64,000 nucleotides of DNA from Elgaria multicarinata webbii (GCF_023053635.1 NC_086192.1:16220001-16284000), one strand, 5' to 3'. Numbered from the stretch's first letter, positions 36,391 through 45,069 are shown. Program-made: numbers and translations. Notes: generated by a model from the sequence alone, not told the origin.

Positions 36391-39300
36391 ATGTTCTAAA
36401 GCATATTTGCAAAGGGGGGAAAAACCTCTGTGGCATAAGACAGCAATAATCCAAGAAACGGTCAAGCCAGCACAGGCCTTTCCTTCTCTCCTTCCCCGTA
36501 TCCAAGTTCCCAGTAAGAGCCAACCGGTTGTTTGTTCAACCGCTAGCGAGGAGCCTAATCGGAGCTGTGCGCATTTTGCGCTAATCTGTGTGCAGAGACC
36601 CATGCTCAGCGCTGCCCCCGTCCCCTTTCCCGAGCGGGAAGGCGAGTAAACAACAGCTGGGATGGAAATCCCTGGAAAACAGAGGCCGAAAAGATCGTGC
36701 GATGGGCACAAGAGAGGCTGGGGCTTAGATTTAATGATAATTTAAAAGATTTTCGTTTTAATTTCCAAGATGGCATCAGGCAGATTCTCCCCCCCCATCT
36801 GGTATCCTCCAGATGTGTGTTGGATGCAATTTCCATCAGCCCCAGACACTGTAGGATAAAATGGAGAGGGGTCAGGCTTCTCTCTTGAAGGGGTGTACCT
36901 TTTTTCCCTCCTCAAAGATTTGAGAGCGCAACGAGAGAGCGGGCATCAGCGAGGGCACTCAAGTAGCCAGTCATTTCCGATCAAAGAGGTTTAGCAGGTT
37001 TTCTGTAGCACTTGAAAACCTACAAAACCTGTTTTGGCTAGAAGGAAAAGACAGGACCAAAGAAACAGCCCTGCTTGGCGTGAGCAACGGCACCTCTTTC
37101 ATGCCACTTTAAGCTCGGAGAACTGTGGACCCACTTCTACGCCCTACTAATGTATTGAAATTTTTAGCTGTTTACATTGTTTTAAAATGTTGTATATTAA
37201 AAATATATATGCTGTATTTTATCTTGTGGATTCTTGTGAACCTCCCAGAGAGCTTTGTCTATAGGGCAGTAAAGAAATGAAAATAAATAAATAAAATATT
37301 ATTATGCATGGAGACTGGCTATACTTCCTTAGTAAGACACTCTGCACATGCTCTAAGGTGCTCGCTTATCATCACTGTTTCCAAAGCTGAACAGGTTCCA
37401 GGAGCCGTGATCACGGCGGCTGGGGAGGTCCACCGCTGGCCACCCCAACCGCAACGTTTGGGGTGCCACCAGGGCGCCTTCTCTGCCGTCAACAGGGAAT
37501 TTGGACTCTTTTCACCGACTGAGAGCAAACACTCCATCAGGGCCAAGCGAGTGAGTCAGCCGAGGGACAGCTTCTCCCAGGCACCTTGCCAAAGGGCCCG
37601 TGGGCCAAGGCTACCCAGCCGCCTAAGAGCCAAATCTGCAGCAGGCCAAAACCTCTCCTTTAAAGAGGGCGGCTCTAAAGCAGCAGGTGGGTCCCTGCGC
37701 TGGATTTGGCCCTGGAGAGACAGCAGTGCCCCTGCCGCTCCAGTGGATCCCAAACTTTGGAAGCAGCCCTTTTTCTGAATCTCAGTTGGGCCTGCACCAC
37801 CCACTGCCCGCTTACAACTCCCAAACAGCACGGCTGGAGTCGAGTTTAGCCGCGCTCAAACGTCCCAGCTGGAAGGAAGGAAGTCCGGAGACTCATGCAG
37901 AGGGCTTCCTTTTCTAATTCTGCCAAGGCCTCAGCATCGACTGATTGATCCAATCATAAGAACATGAGAACTTAGGAAGTGCCATGCTGGATCGGAGCAG
38001 CTGATGCAAACACGGGACAGAATTACCAGTGTTTCACGTGAACGGGTTCTCCATCAATTGCTCCGGCCTCAAAGGGGTCTCCCTAGAGAGCATCTTTGAC
38101 CCCTGACCTCTCCAAGAGGGTACCACATTCAAGTCCAGTAACGGCGGCCCCTTTGAATCCTGGACACTCCGTCCGCTACATCCACCTAGCCCCATGGTGG
38201 GCGCCTGCTTGGCTGCGGTGGCTGAGAAAAAGGCACTCTGCATATGCTCAGAGAGAGATCATTTATCGCTCCCCATGCCAATTCCCTGGAAGAGAAAGTA
38301 GCTATATCTTTCCTGGCATGGAGAGAAGCCTGGATTGCAGCTCAGTGAATGGGGCGGAGGAGGGGCGAGGGAGGAAGGAGCAATATTGTTTCGGCATCAC
38401 CAGGCCTGAACTTTGCTCCCAGCCTCCGCTGTGGGGACAGCCTTGATCCTCCCTCTCAGACATGTCACTGGGAGAAGCAGAGGGAGGGACAGAAAACCTG
38501 TCCTGTGCCGACTGGCTGAGGGGGCATTTTATTTATGTATTATCATTTAATGTATTTATTGGCTGCCTTTTAGAAGTCTTCCCAAGGCGGCATGCACCAA
38601 TAAAATGCATCAGGCCATGGCAGAGCCTTCATATGCACCCTGAAGCCTTCTGGATTGGGATGGGCGAGGTCAGAAGTCTAAAAATTAAACATATAAACAG
38701 ACCCTGGTGTTAACGAATTCCCGCTATCCCAGCCTTCCAGATCAGACTTCCTCAACCTGGTACACTTGGGATGTGTAGCACCTTCACTCCCATAATCTGC
38801 AGCCAGTAGAAAAGCTGGTCTGGATTCAAGGCCAGTTCACAAGACACGTGCGCATGTGTGCACACAGGCACACACACGCACACACCGCTCTCCACAGCCA
38901 GATGTGGGCAGAAAGGTGCCTTTTTCCGCCTGGCAAACAGGGCCAGCCCAAAACTGCCCGAGGAGGAAAACCCAGGCAGCGCGATCACAGGGCTTGGGGT
39001 CGAGGGAAATTCTCCTGCGCAACATTGACATGAAAGGAGCATTGTCAATGTCAGCATTGACATGAAAGGAGGTTGCAAACAGCACCGCCGGCTCCAATCC
39101 CGAACCCTTGGTGATGCTGCATGCGGGAGAGGTCTAAGCAGGTCTGTCTGCTTCTGCAGGATCCCTTGGAAGAACCCGCTAGAAGAAAACGGGATTAAAA
39201 AAAAAATCCCCCTGAAGAATTGTGTGCCACCGACTGCCACTCCCACAAAATTAGAGAGAGACGGTGAAAGGCAGTCAACCACGCGTGGTCCTGGCATCCG

Positions 39301-42300
39301 TGTTTGCACACAACCACAGGCTAAACCGATGACGATGCCTACGCACGTGATTGTGTTCGCAAGGGATCTCCCGTGAGCCAAAGTCCCAAAGGCTTATGGG
39401 ACGTGGGCCGGTGTGGGGGGAAGAGTGCAAAAGCGCCCCCCCCCCCCGGTGAAGCGGGATAGAGAGAAATCCGACTGGTTAGAAGAGGCGAATCCCTAGC
39501 TTGGGCCCCGCACGGACTTCTCATACACACAAACCCAAACACCGGCTTTAGTTCACATGTTTGGATGTCACGAGAAAGAGAGAGAAGCGGCGGAGGCTGC
39601 CCTGCCACGAGGGAGGAGGAGGCAGCAGGCCCTCGCTGCCGTGGAACGTGGCACGAAGGGAGAAAAGAGCCATCCATGCAAGCAGAGCGTTCGGGAACCG
39701 CTCTCAGATCTCCACACTTCACAGCAAGGGCGTCCGGTCAATATCCGGAAGCTCCACCGGCAACTGAATCTTGCTTCAACGCAGGCTGCTTCCACCACAG
39801 CCCCGGGCAGCTCCTGTCCTCCAACGCCTCTCTAGCCCTCTCTGCCTGGGGCAGCCGCCTCACCCTGCCTGGCAGAAGGGCCGGCCCTGGCCTGCTCCCG
39901 TCCTCCTCTGGATTGCGCCAGCCAGGCAGAGACACCGGGTGACAGTGGCAGGAGCACCAAGGTTGGGCCTGGGCAGAAGATTGGGCTCCCTGAGCATCTA
40001 AACTCTCTTTCCGTCCTCCGCATCATCAACGTTTCCAGTCCTCGTGATCACAGGGGGCGGGGGGAGGGGTGCTTCGAAGCTGGTGGGCCAGATCTCCAAA
40101 GTATAAGATCTCCGGTGGCTGTGGGGCACCATGGGGCCGACCCAGCATCTCAGGGTGCCGACAGACAAAACCGGGGTCTTTTCCACTGCGGCAAAGCTGG
40201 CGCTTGAGGGGGCCGGAGAGTGCCAGGAGCGTCCGTCCAAGCAGAGAGCGAGGGCTGTGTTTGGGCAGGAGGCTGAGCACCGCCGGGGTCCTTCCAGCGC
40301 TTCTATGTCCGGATTTGTCTGCAACTGGGATCCGCCCCACCGGGGAAAGTAAACAGGACTTGAGCACAGCATGTCCAGAAGTGAACCGACCGGTGGAAAC
40401 TTTGCACGACCTCGTTCCGCAAGTCGGCCCCAACGAATCCCACCGTGGATGGGAGCAAGAAGGACGTGGCTGAAGAAGGAAAAGGCCACTACTTCCGCTG
40501 CGGAGAAAAGCAGGCTTCTCGGGGGGGGGGGGGGTTGTCCGGAAACAAATCTGGAGTCCCGCTTTCCCCCCTGGCCTGCCGAAAGGAGACGCCCTGCACT
40601 GACCAGCAATCTAGGGCTGGGTGCTGCAGGAGGCCCCTTTCAGAAATGGGTGGGTGGGCTTCTGGACAGGGAGCTCTGGGCGCGACCCACCCAAAGGCCT
40701 CGTGCGTCCCATCCGTCTTTCCCTCGTCAATGGTATTTTGCGGAAAGAAAACACAGAAAAGAAGACAGACGGAGCGTCGGGAAAGCACAACAGTGTTATG
40801 AGTGGAAGGCCACCATGTCTGGGGACACGGACACCCGCACCTATGAATTCTGTGAACGAGGTCGGTCAGTTGCACAAAGAAGGCCTTGTCCAGGAGCGCC
40901 CAGAGAGAGTCGAAACTGTGTTCTAAAAAAGGGTGGCTGGTATAACTGGGCTGGCCCCAACCCTGTGCCCTCCTGATGTGTTGGACTACAACTCCCAGCA
41001 TGCCCCAGCCAGCTGGGCTATGCTTGGAGTTGTAGTCCAACACATCTGGAGGGCATCGGACTGGGGTGGCCAGGGTTTCCATTCACCCCACTTTTGCCTC
41101 TGGTCAATAGGTTCCTGCAGCGTTTCCAAAACCTGCTTCACTGGAGGCGACAACGCGTCCAAAGCAGGTGACCCCATTTCAGCTGGCCTCGGTAGCCCCT
41201 GCCCTTACAGGGTCACCACTGACCCCTTCCCTCCCCCAGGTCCTCTGGCAGCTCAGGAGACGCAGGGGGAGGCGGGGGGCCAGCCCCTCAGCCAAAGCCG
41301 GGCTTCGCAGACATTGAGAAGCGGCCAGGGCAGTTCACCTGCTTCTACCAGCAGCCGTCGCAACATCCTGTGGCGATGAGTTCCGCAGATCCATCACCCC
41401 CTGAGTGAGGCAGTTTGAGAGTCTTCTTGGAGGCACTGTCGGAGAAAAACTGCTAGTCTACATGGACCCACCCTGGAAGGTTTTTTCCCACACAGACTCC
41501 TGACTTCGCTGACCATTTTTGGAGGCGAATGGGGGGCGTACGCAGGCCCGTTCCGTCCTCCCCACGGGCTTCCGTTCCACCAGAAGCCTCTTCCATCTTC
41601 TGTGGCCACAGGCCTGACTTTGTGCCTCATCACCTGTACATCCTAACCTCTCCCCTAGTTAGGGCGTTGAGGGAGTTTCCGAGGATTGTGAAGGAATCGA
41701 AAGCCAACATGAAGAGAAAGAGGACGGCGAAAGTTCAAACTTGGTTAAGAGGGCAAAGGGGCCCCCCTGGCGGAATTCGCCTCTGTTGCGACAGGCCAGA
41801 CCATTTGCTCCGTCTTTTGCCGGGATGCTGGGATGAGTCCAGGCCTTTCCCCAGGCAATTCAAAGTACCCCCCCTCTTCCCCCTCTGTGGGGAAACGGCC
41901 CAGCAGCCCAACCGAGCTGAGGAGAGATGCCCCATGGCTGGACTGTCACACTTCGCACCCAGGCCCAACTGGAGAAGACTCGGTCACAGCCGGGGGGGGC
42001 AGACCGCACTCACCTGTACGCCAAGCTCATGCACTCAAAGAGCCGTGTGAGGGTGGGGTCGATGCTGGCAGGAACGGGGGTCTCCGGCTCGGCCCGGTGA
42101 TGACGCCGCCGGGGCCCCGCGTCGCTGTGTGGAGACGACACCATGAAGTGCCCGCTGTGGATCACCTGGGAGTGGGCCTGCGAGCCGCCAACGTCAGGGC
42201 GGGCGCCGCCGCACACCGGGTCGTCGGAATCCGAGTCGGAGTCGGAGACGGCTCTCGCCCCGATCCGCGGCTCCAGGTAAGGCCTGGACAGGCCCGGCTG

Positions 42301-42312
42301 GACTGCGGCCAT
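13940..42312 (-). CDS. MLXIPL: MLX-interacting protein-like (ChREBP / MondoB), complete gene
   Basis: Seventeen coding exons, listed separately below, join with all splice phases consistent to 865 residues (human 852). ChREBP is a bHLH-leucine-zipper factor that pairs with MLX on carbohydrate response elements and drives glycolytic and lipogenic genes. Exons 1-5 encode the glucose-sensing N-terminus: [17 protein letters not shown], the NES/14-3-3 region from [12 protein letters not shown] through [16 protein letters not shown], and the basic YYKKR nuclear-import region. Exons 6-7 give [15 protein letters not shown] and the activation motif [19 protein letters not shown]. Exons 8-12 are proline-rich and poorly conserved. 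Exons 13-14 give the basic region ([17 protein letters not shown]), helix-loop-helix and zipper. Exons 15-17 give the C-terminal dimerisation/cytoplasmic-localisation domain. A TATA box lies about 152 bp upstream. Intron 1 (7.5 kb) and intron 7 (8.2 kb) are largest. Its 5' end faces STX1A. Confidence 0.97.
14372..14540. mobile_element. P3 MITE-like element with tandem end repeats (MLXIPL exon-17 side)
   Basis: TCCTATGCATGTTTAGACAG recurs at 34-bp spacing (cores at 14377, 14411, 14445). An interior CCAGCATAATCCAGCCAGCA follows, then the inverted end (CTATCTAAACATGCAG). It lies in intron 16 of MLXIPL. The three stacked left ends look like a local tandem expansion of the terminus. Confidence 0.65.
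14590..14690 (-). mobile_element. CR1-type LINE, 3' end fragment
   Basis: Minus-oriented, with the ATTCTATG octamer tail at 14590-14615. Only about 100 bp is retained. Confidence 0.85.
14976..15105 (-). CDS. MLXIPL: MLXIPL exon 16
   Basis: Encodes [38 protein letters not shown] and PALRP, the core of the C-terminal domain shared with MLXIP and MLX. Acceptor CCATCAG, donor GTGAGT. It ends one base into the split Thr codon. Confidence 0.97.
15351..15474 (-). CDS. MLXIPL: MLXIPL exon 15
   Basis: Encodes [38 protein letters not shown] and FWV. The donor is GTATCC, a weak but GT-type site. Phase and homology fix the boundary at GTT|GTATCC. Confidence 0.95.
15582..15709 (-). CDS. MLXIPL: MLXIPL exon 14 (helix 2 and leucine zipper)
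   Basis: Encodes [20 protein letters not shown] followed by [20 protein letters not shown]. Leucines at heptad-like spacing form the zipper that contacts MLX. Acceptor CGTGCAG, donor GTAGGG, leaving a split Asn codon. Confidence 0.97.
16450..16569 (-). CDS. MLXIPL: MLXIPL exon 13 (basic region and helix 1)
   Basis: Forty codons starting [20 protein letters not shown], then [20 protein letters not shown]. The H-E-R DNA-contact pattern of E-box binding bHLH proteins is present (H..., E..KRR). The Thr of RRIT corresponds to a human PKA site. Acceptor CCCTCGCAG, donor GTGAGC. Confidence 0.98.
16802..16918. repeat. Near-perfect long palindrome in MLXIPL intron 12
   Basis: Centre ACG|CGT at 16856/16857. 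Inner arms 16807-16856 and 16857-16906 are reverse complements with two mismatches and no spacer. An outer GGTCGGAG/CTCCGACC pair follows, offset by a 7-bp TTTCTCC duplication on the right. The arm includes GGCCAAATGTTTATTTTCAC. Confidence 0.95.
17031..17060. repeat. (GT)n microsatellite
   Basis: Pure GT run in MLXIPL intron 12, about 85 bp from the exon 12 donor. Confidence 0.95.
17143..17246 (-). CDS. MLXIPL: MLXIPL exon 12
   Basis: Encodes [20 protein letters not shown] and [14 protein letters not shown], diverged from the human segment between SGSERR and NKTENRR. Acceptor CCCAGCAG, donor GTGAGG. The exon joins phase 1 to phase 0, which supports the model despite low conservation. Confidence 0.85.
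17369..17528 (-). CDS. MLXIPL: MLXIPL exon 11
   Basis: Encodes [20 protein letters not shown], a Ser/Pro-rich middle and the conserved [14 protein letters not shown]. Acceptor TCTCGTAG, donor GTGAGC. Confidence 0.92.
17696..17791. mobile_element. Palindromic MITE-like element, family P1
   Basis: CACCTCCCATCATGCCTGGC pairs with GCTGATGGGAGTTGTAGTCG around the CCATTGGCCGTGCTGG core, ending ATCTGGAGGGCACCAAGG. It lies in MLXIPL intron 10. Confidence 0.65.
18064..18425 (-). mobile_element. CR1-type LINE 3' fragment (left arm of inverted pair)
   Basis: About 360 bp of CR1 3' end in minus orientation, in MLXIPL intron 10. It includes the stretch antisense to [19 protein letters not shown], typical of the CR1 ORF2 C-terminus. 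Confidence 0.85.
18433..18619 (+). mobile_element. CR1-type LINE 3' fragment (right arm of inverted pair)
   Basis: Plus-oriented CR1 3' end finishing in ATTCTATGATTCTATGA. It is complementary to 18064-18250, so the pair can fold with a loop of about 180 bases. Confidence 0.87.
18998..19024. repeat. (CA)n microsatellite
   Basis: Pure CA run in MLXIPL intron 10. Confidence 0.95.
19188..19240 (-). CDS. MLXIPL: MLXIPL exon 10 (53-bp small exon)
   Basis: Encodes (A)[17 protein letters not shown], matching human AKPEQALEPPLVSS. It is required by phase: exon 9 leaves one base over and exon 11 starts in phase 0, and this exon of length 3n+2 closes the gap. Acceptor TTTGGCAG, donor GTAGGA. Confidence 0.9.
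19299..19336. repeat. (GA)n microsatellite
   Basis: Pure GA run of about 37 bp, some 60 bp upstream of the MLXIPL exon 10 acceptor. Confidence 0.95.
19499..19775. mobile_element. P3 MITE-like element with six tandem end repeats
   Basis: ATGCATGTTTAGACAG recurs at 19511, 19545, 19579, 19613, 19648 and 19683, spaced 34-35 bp. The core TGGCTGGGGAATGCTGGGAG and the inverted end TTTTTTTCTGTCTAA follow. It lies in MLXIPL intron 9. Confidence 0.8.
20065..20638 (-). CDS. MLXIPL: MLXIPL exon 9 (large proline-rich exon)
   Basis: 191 codons of Pro-rich sequence, beginning [15 protein letters not shown] and ending [17 protein letters not shown]. The last block matches human [11 protein letters not shown]. 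The middle (for example [20 protein letters not shown]) shows little similarity to human. Acceptor CTTTTGCAG, donor GTAAGG. Very high GC. Confidence 0.93.
21571..21749 (-). CDS. MLXIPL: MLXIPL exon 8
   Basis: Completes the Asp codon, then encodes [33 protein letters not shown] and ends GPRLQ. Acceptor CTGTCCAG, donor GTGCGC. Confidence 0.92.
22260..22450. mobile_element. Unclassified retroposon tail
   Basis: A block with TTTATCAT-rich start, CCCAGAGTGGCTTACAAGGA and ACAATCTAGAGGTCGCAGCA. A related block occurs at 34795-34935 and a more distant one at 51690-51800, so it is interspersed. MIR-like or L2-like origin is a guess. Confidence 0.4.
22965..23190 (+). mobile_element. CR1-like LINE fragment, second subfamily
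   Basis: Carries AATCTGGATGGCTTTAAAAG and the CACCAGTTGCTGGGGAACAT block, seen in the opposite orientation at 32245, 50447 and 57012. It lies in MLXIPL intron 7. Confidence 0.75.
24456..24486. repeat. (TCC)n microsatellite
   Basis: About ten TCC/CTC triplets, in MLXIPL intron 7. Confidence 0.95.
24535..24700. mobile_element. Probable DNA-transposon fragment
   Basis: The end-like motif GTTCAGAYGACRCRCNAAGCC occurs at 24536 and again at 24650, with CCACGGTTAGGC / AAACCGTGGCTACGTAGCC inverted segments between. I recognise this style of sequence as interspersed in reptiles, but the family is not identified. Confidence 0.35.
24892..25025. mobile_element. Palindromic MITE-like element, family P1 (diverged)
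   Basis: Contains CTTCTGCTCCCAGCATTCCT...GGGATAATGGGACTTCCATC and the ACATCTGGAGGGCACCAGGA end. Confidence 0.5.
25073..25158. mobile_element. Short palindromic element with ATGTTTACTCAGAAGTAAGC
   Basis: The left arm CCTGTGCATGTTTACTCAGA AGTAAGCC pairs with GGTTTGCTTACTTATTATGCACAGGG around a short loop. Its end resembles that of P3. Confidence 0.55.
27943..27975. repeat. (CTGC)n microsatellite
   Basis: Eight CTGC tetramers, in MLXIPL intron 7. Confidence 0.95.
28120..28258 (+). mobile_element. tRNA-derived SINE (partial)
   Basis: AAGGCTCAGTGGTGGAGT is A-box-like, and a tail with ACTGAGCTAGGTGGACCCA follows, as in reptilian tRNA SINEs. The B box is degraded. Confidence 0.5.
29563..29602. 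repeat. (CG)n(TG)n microsatellite
   Basis: Short CGCGCG lead into about 17 GT units, in MLXIPL intron 7. Confidence 0.95.
29974..30054 (-). CDS. MLXIPL: MLXIPL exon 7
   Basis: Encodes [20 protein letters not shown] and DFMEIS, nearly identical to the human activation/Mondo conserved segment. Acceptor GGCTGCAG-type (TTGCAG), donor GTAGGA. Ends one base into Asp. Confidence 0.97.
30090..30655 (-). mobile_element. CR1-type LINE, about 565 bp, with intact ORF2 C-terminus
   Basis: The longest CR1 copy in the window. The minus frame reads [40 protein letters not shown] and [20 protein letters not shown], the hallmark C-terminal part of CR1 reverse transcriptase, and is open for 112 codons from 30658. 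It starts 36 bp upstream of MLXIPL exon 7's acceptor, with its octamer tail at 30090. 5'-truncated. Confidence 0.93.
31305..31503 (-). CDS. MLXIPL: MLXIPL exon 6
   Basis: Encodes [40 protein letters not shown] and [15 protein letters not shown], then PPPEE. Acceptor CCCTTTAG, donor GTAATC. Confidence 0.97.
31622..31666 (-). CDS. MLXIPL: MLXIPL exon 5 (45-bp small exon)
   Basis: Encodes [15 protein letters not shown]. The FSRE serine aligns with human Ser196 (KPSRE), a reported PKA site, so the phospho-site appears kept although its basic context differs. Acceptor TCTTGCAG, donor GTGAGT. Confidence 0.93.
31958..32047 (-). CDS. MLXIPL: MLXIPL exon 4
   Basis: Encodes [20 protein letters not shown] and [10 protein letters not shown], almost identical to human. 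Acceptor CCTTCTAG. The donor is AGG|GTCAGG, a weak GT site. The intron frame continues for 18 codons before a stop. Confidence 0.96.
32245..32500 (-). mobile_element. CR1-like LINE fragment, second subfamily
   Basis: Contains GGCTGGATCAGACCCAGGGT, GCAGCGCTCTGTTCACACAG and the CAGCACCCTCCCACC block in minus orientation. It abuts the plus-oriented CR1 at 32520. Confidence 0.75.
32520..32757 (+). mobile_element. CR1-type LINE, 3' end fragment
   Basis: Plus-oriented. Contains GGACATCAGGAAAAACGTCC, GAGGCCTTCAAGAGGCAGCT and the ATTCTATG tail at 32732-32750. Intron 3 of MLXIPL. Confidence 0.87.
33003..33085 (-). CDS. MLXIPL: MLXIPL exon 3
   Basis: Completes Tyr and encodes [20 protein letters not shown] and DEHRKPE. 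Acceptor GCCACAG, donor GTGAGT. Confidence 0.97.
33740..34240 (+). mobile_element. CR1-type LINE, about 500 bp
   Basis: The plus frame reads [40 protein letters not shown] and [20 protein letters not shown]. The 3' end is ATTCTATGATTCTATGATTC. 5'-truncated. MLXIPL intron 2. Confidence 0.93.
34447..34553 (-). CDS. MLXIPL: MLXIPL exon 2
   Basis: Completes Ser and encodes [20 protein letters not shown] and [15 protein letters not shown], the highly conserved 14-3-3/NES part of the glucose-sensing module. Acceptor CTTTCAG, donor GTGAGT. Confidence 0.98.
35342..35425 (+). mobile_element. tRNA-derived SINE (partial)
   Basis: CACAGCTCAGTGGCAGAGC is an A-box-like start and GTCTGACTCAGTTTAAGGCA is the usual SINE 3' block. 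The middle is missing. Confidence 0.5.
35444..35632. mobile_element. DNA-transposon MITE with about 25-bp terminal inverted repeats
   Basis: The left end TACCGTATTTCTTCGATTCT AAGACRCAC and the reverse complement of the right end (TACCATATTTCTTTGATTCT) match closely. Internal copies of TCTTAGAATC occur in both orientations. Flanking TA would fit a mariner-type target (inference). Confidence 0.7.
35761..36272. repeat. 208-bp tandem repeat, about 2.5 units, in MLXIPL intron 1
   Basis: CCTCAGTTGCCAGCARGCCT starts units at 35761, 35969 and 36177, exactly 208 bp apart. The units include CAACAGCTCTCCCTGTGGGG and AAATGGATGTGAGTGACCAT and differ at few positions. The third is partial and carries a short insertion. 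Confidence 0.92.
36339..36391. repeat. (CT)n(CA)n microsatellite
   Basis: About 26 bp of CT followed by about 26 bp of CA, in MLXIPL intron 1. Confidence 0.95.
37125..37295. mobile_element. Retroposon tail with hairpin and (AAAT)n end
   Basis: The CCTCCCAGAGAGCTTTGTCT ATAGGGCAGT hairpin and AAATAAATAAATA tail match blocks at 12825-12980 and 53875-53942 (CGCCCAGGGAGC...TTGGGCGG). Probably the 3' tail of a LINE or SINE family not identified here. Confidence 0.55.
40956..41065. mobile_element. Palindromic MITE-like element, family P1 (well preserved)
   Basis: TGTTGGACTACAACTCCCAG pairs with CTTGGAGTTGTAGTCCAACA, with further pairing of GCCCTCCTGATG with CATCTGGAGGGC, around GCCCCAGCCAGCTGGGC. 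MLXIPL intron 1. Confidence 0.8.
42014..42312 (-). CDS. MLXIPL: MLXIPL exon 1 (initiator exon)
   Basis: ATG at 42312 ([20 protein letters not shown]). It then carries an acidic [14 protein letters not shown] stretch, the conserved [24 protein letters not shown] and [17 protein letters not shown]. The frame stays open 25 codons upstream, but homology begins at this Met, as in human MAGALAG. Donor GTGAGT after AG of a split Ser. Confidence 0.97.
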
Positions 42313-42463
42313 GGTGGGCCCAGGTGGGGCGGACAGAGGTGCCCTCTCAAGCCAACTGCCCCTGCCGGCCTCCCGCTTGCAGAACAAGCCGGATCCACAT
42401 GGGCACGTTAGCAGAGGGCGGGCAGAGCCCTGTCCTGGTGTGGCTCCCTGGGCAGCGGCGGGA

Positions 42464-42469
42464 TTTATA
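42464..42469 (-). promoter_or_regulatory. MLXIPL TATA box
   Basis: TATAAA on the minus strand (GGGCTATAAATCCCG), 152 bp upstream of the ATG. This places the likely start near 42435-42440 with a 5' UTR of about 125 bases. A TATA promoter fits a tissue-regulated liver/adipose gene better than a housekeeping one (inference). Confidence 0.6.
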
Positions 42470-43339
42470 GCCCAGCCTGATGTGGCTCCACCTCCGAGGT
42501 GGGCGGAGACACAAACAGCTGTGGGGGAAAGTTTACGCTTCGTGTGCCGGCTTCCAGGTCCCAGGCAAGAGGCGGCCTAAAGGGCAACTCCCCTCCAGCG
42601 AGGGGACCCCAACTTTTGGAGCTGCCGCTGGAGCCTTGGAGAAGCGTCCCGCCTTCTGCCGTCAGCCGCAGCCGGCCCTGAGCACCAGACGCTGCGCAAG
42701 GAAGCCTGGCCTAGCGGTCGCTGCCGGCGAACGGACTGCGAAAGGACCCAAGAGCTCAGCTGAGTCTTGCTCCGGTACGTCGGCAGTGTCACCCACTTTG
42801 TGGGTGATGGTGGGGGGGCAGGGACACCCCTGAACACTCACACATACACAGCTGCCAACGAAGTGGCCAAACACGCTGTGTTTGCCTTGGCTGAGGACTC
42901 CCGGGAGCGAGTGCGGGAGAGAGAATGACACGGAGTGTTTACCCAGCCCTAATGCAGACCCCTCCTGCCCCCCCCCAGTGAGCAAACACAGATTAAGAGT
43001 CAAAAATAAGCACCGTGACAGCAAGCTGCATGCAGGCACAGCAGGGACCAACAGAAAAGGCCGTGTCGTACCCACCCTCCCACCCCGGCCCTTGGAAAAA
43101 CAAAAGCGGAGTGCCTTCTCGCCTTCGCCAGTCAGGGGGAAGGCCACAAATGGTGCACCGTGCACCCCCGGGGGAGAGACGCCGGCGGAATCACAGGAAG
43201 ACCCAATTGCCAGGGTGGTTTCTGAGGCTGGGAATGCCAGCGGCCCACCTCAAAGGGGAGTTTTTGGGGGGCAAAGTGCAGCGGTTCTAAGGCGCTCTCT
43301 GCTGACGCAAACATTCCCTGGGACCCACGAAGAGCTGGG

Positions 43340-43542
43340 AGGGAAAGGCTGTGGCTCAGTGGTAGAGCTGCTTCTTTGCACGGAAGGTCTCAGGTTCGAT
43401 CCCCACGTGGTGTCCCCAGGTAGGACTGGGAAAGAATTTGGCCTCAAACCCTGGGGAGTCGCTGCTGCAAGTCAGGGTCAGCAGTACTGGATTAGATGAA
43501 CCAAAGGCCTGACTCAGTGCACGGTGGCTTCTAAAGTTCCAT
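43340..43542 (+). mobile_element. tRNA-derived SINE, near full length
   Basis: The A box TGGCTCAGTGG (43352-43362) and B box GGTTCGATCCC (43393-43403) are intact RNA polymerase III promoter elements at tRNA spacing. The tRNA-unrelated body contains TGGATTAGATGAACCAAAGG and GACTCAGTGCACGGTGGCTT. The best-preserved SINE in the window. Confidence 0.88.
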
Positions 43543-45069
43543 AAGGATGGGAAAGCAAGGAGGAGACGGAGCAGCTCAAGAAAGCACCGGCCCAAGCCCC
43601 CGGGGTTGTGATAGAGCAGACCCGCCCAGGCCGGTGCCCTCCAGTGGTCTTAGACTGCAATTCCCATCTTCCCCACCTAGCAGTGATTTACAAGCTCCAT
43701 CTGGAGGGATCCCAGAATATCTCCGTGTTGATTGGCTGACAGGCCAGGTGTGGGGTGACTCGGTTTCGGGGTGACTTGGTACCATGGTCTTGGCACTATG
43801 GCGGTGACGGATGGACAGACGGACGGGCCAGACTGCGTCCTCTTTTATTATTGGAGAGGTTTATTCGTTTCAGACTGCATCAACAAATCCCACAACGTTT
43901 GCGAAAACAGAACACGAAACTGAAACGGACAACCGGAATAAAAACACGGAATCCCACAACGCCGGGCGTCCAAACCCGCAGTCGCTGGGTCTTCCTTCCG
44001 GGCCCAGCGGGGACACGTTTCGTTTTGCCACTCCTGGATCCGCTCCTGTGTATCTCTGAGGGTGATGCGGAGAGGGCAGCACAGCCTCTGCACACGCGCA
44101 CGCACAGAGCGAAAGACTGAAGGCACACAGAGGCCCGAGGAGGGGGGAGGGGGGAGGGGCCGGGGGGCTGGGAAAGGGAGCGCCTTTGTTGGAGAGGCAC
44201 AATGGCCGGCCACCCCGGCCAGCGCGGGAGAGGCCTTTCCCCCATCAGGGCGGCCGTGATGGGACGCAGTGCTATGGCACCCCATGGAAACAAATCCCCC
44301 CCACTCCGGTGAGGGCCTGGGTGCGTCAGCAGGACGCAAGAGGGCTGCCACGGCAGAGGCCTATCAATACGTCCCTGGCACCGGCAGGCGCGGGGCCACC
44401 CAGCCTCTCCCAAGTGTGGGCCTGCAGGGCCGGCGTATCAGCAGGGAGGCGGGAGTAACACCCACCGTGTGGCCAAGCGGCCACTGGGTCTCTCCGGCAG
44501 CCGGCCTCCAAGGTGTGGGACTTATTACTACTTTCCAATCGCCCATCATCCCCAGAAGCATGGCCAACAGCCTCCCCCAACCCAGCATCCTCTTGATGCA
44601 TAGGAATACAGCTCCCATCATCCCCTGGCTCAATCAGACGGGAGTTGTCATCCGAAGCATCTGGAGGACGCTGGGTTGCAGAAGGCGATCCTACGGGTTT
44701 GGCAAGGGGACGGGTGTGTCTGAGTGTGCCAAAGGAACCCCCAAGGGGGCCGGCCCCACCATGGGGGCCGACTCAGGCGGCGGATTTGGGGGGGGAGCAG
44801 GGGGCTGTTACAGGAAAGCCCTTGGGCCCCCGAAGCACATTCGTCCAGCATGGGCGGGGCGGCCCTTCTATGAGACTTTCTCCCTAGGAAGCGTGCGGAG
44901 GATCGTGGCCTCAGGCAGCGCCATCCTTTTCCTACCTACCCCCCTTCCCTCTTTGGTAAAGCACCCTGCGCACGGATCTCAATAAACAAACAGATATTTA
45001 AATACATGTGGCTGATTATTACCATAACAATTGCTTTATTCTTGCTATCATGTGGGCAGGAGGTTTTCA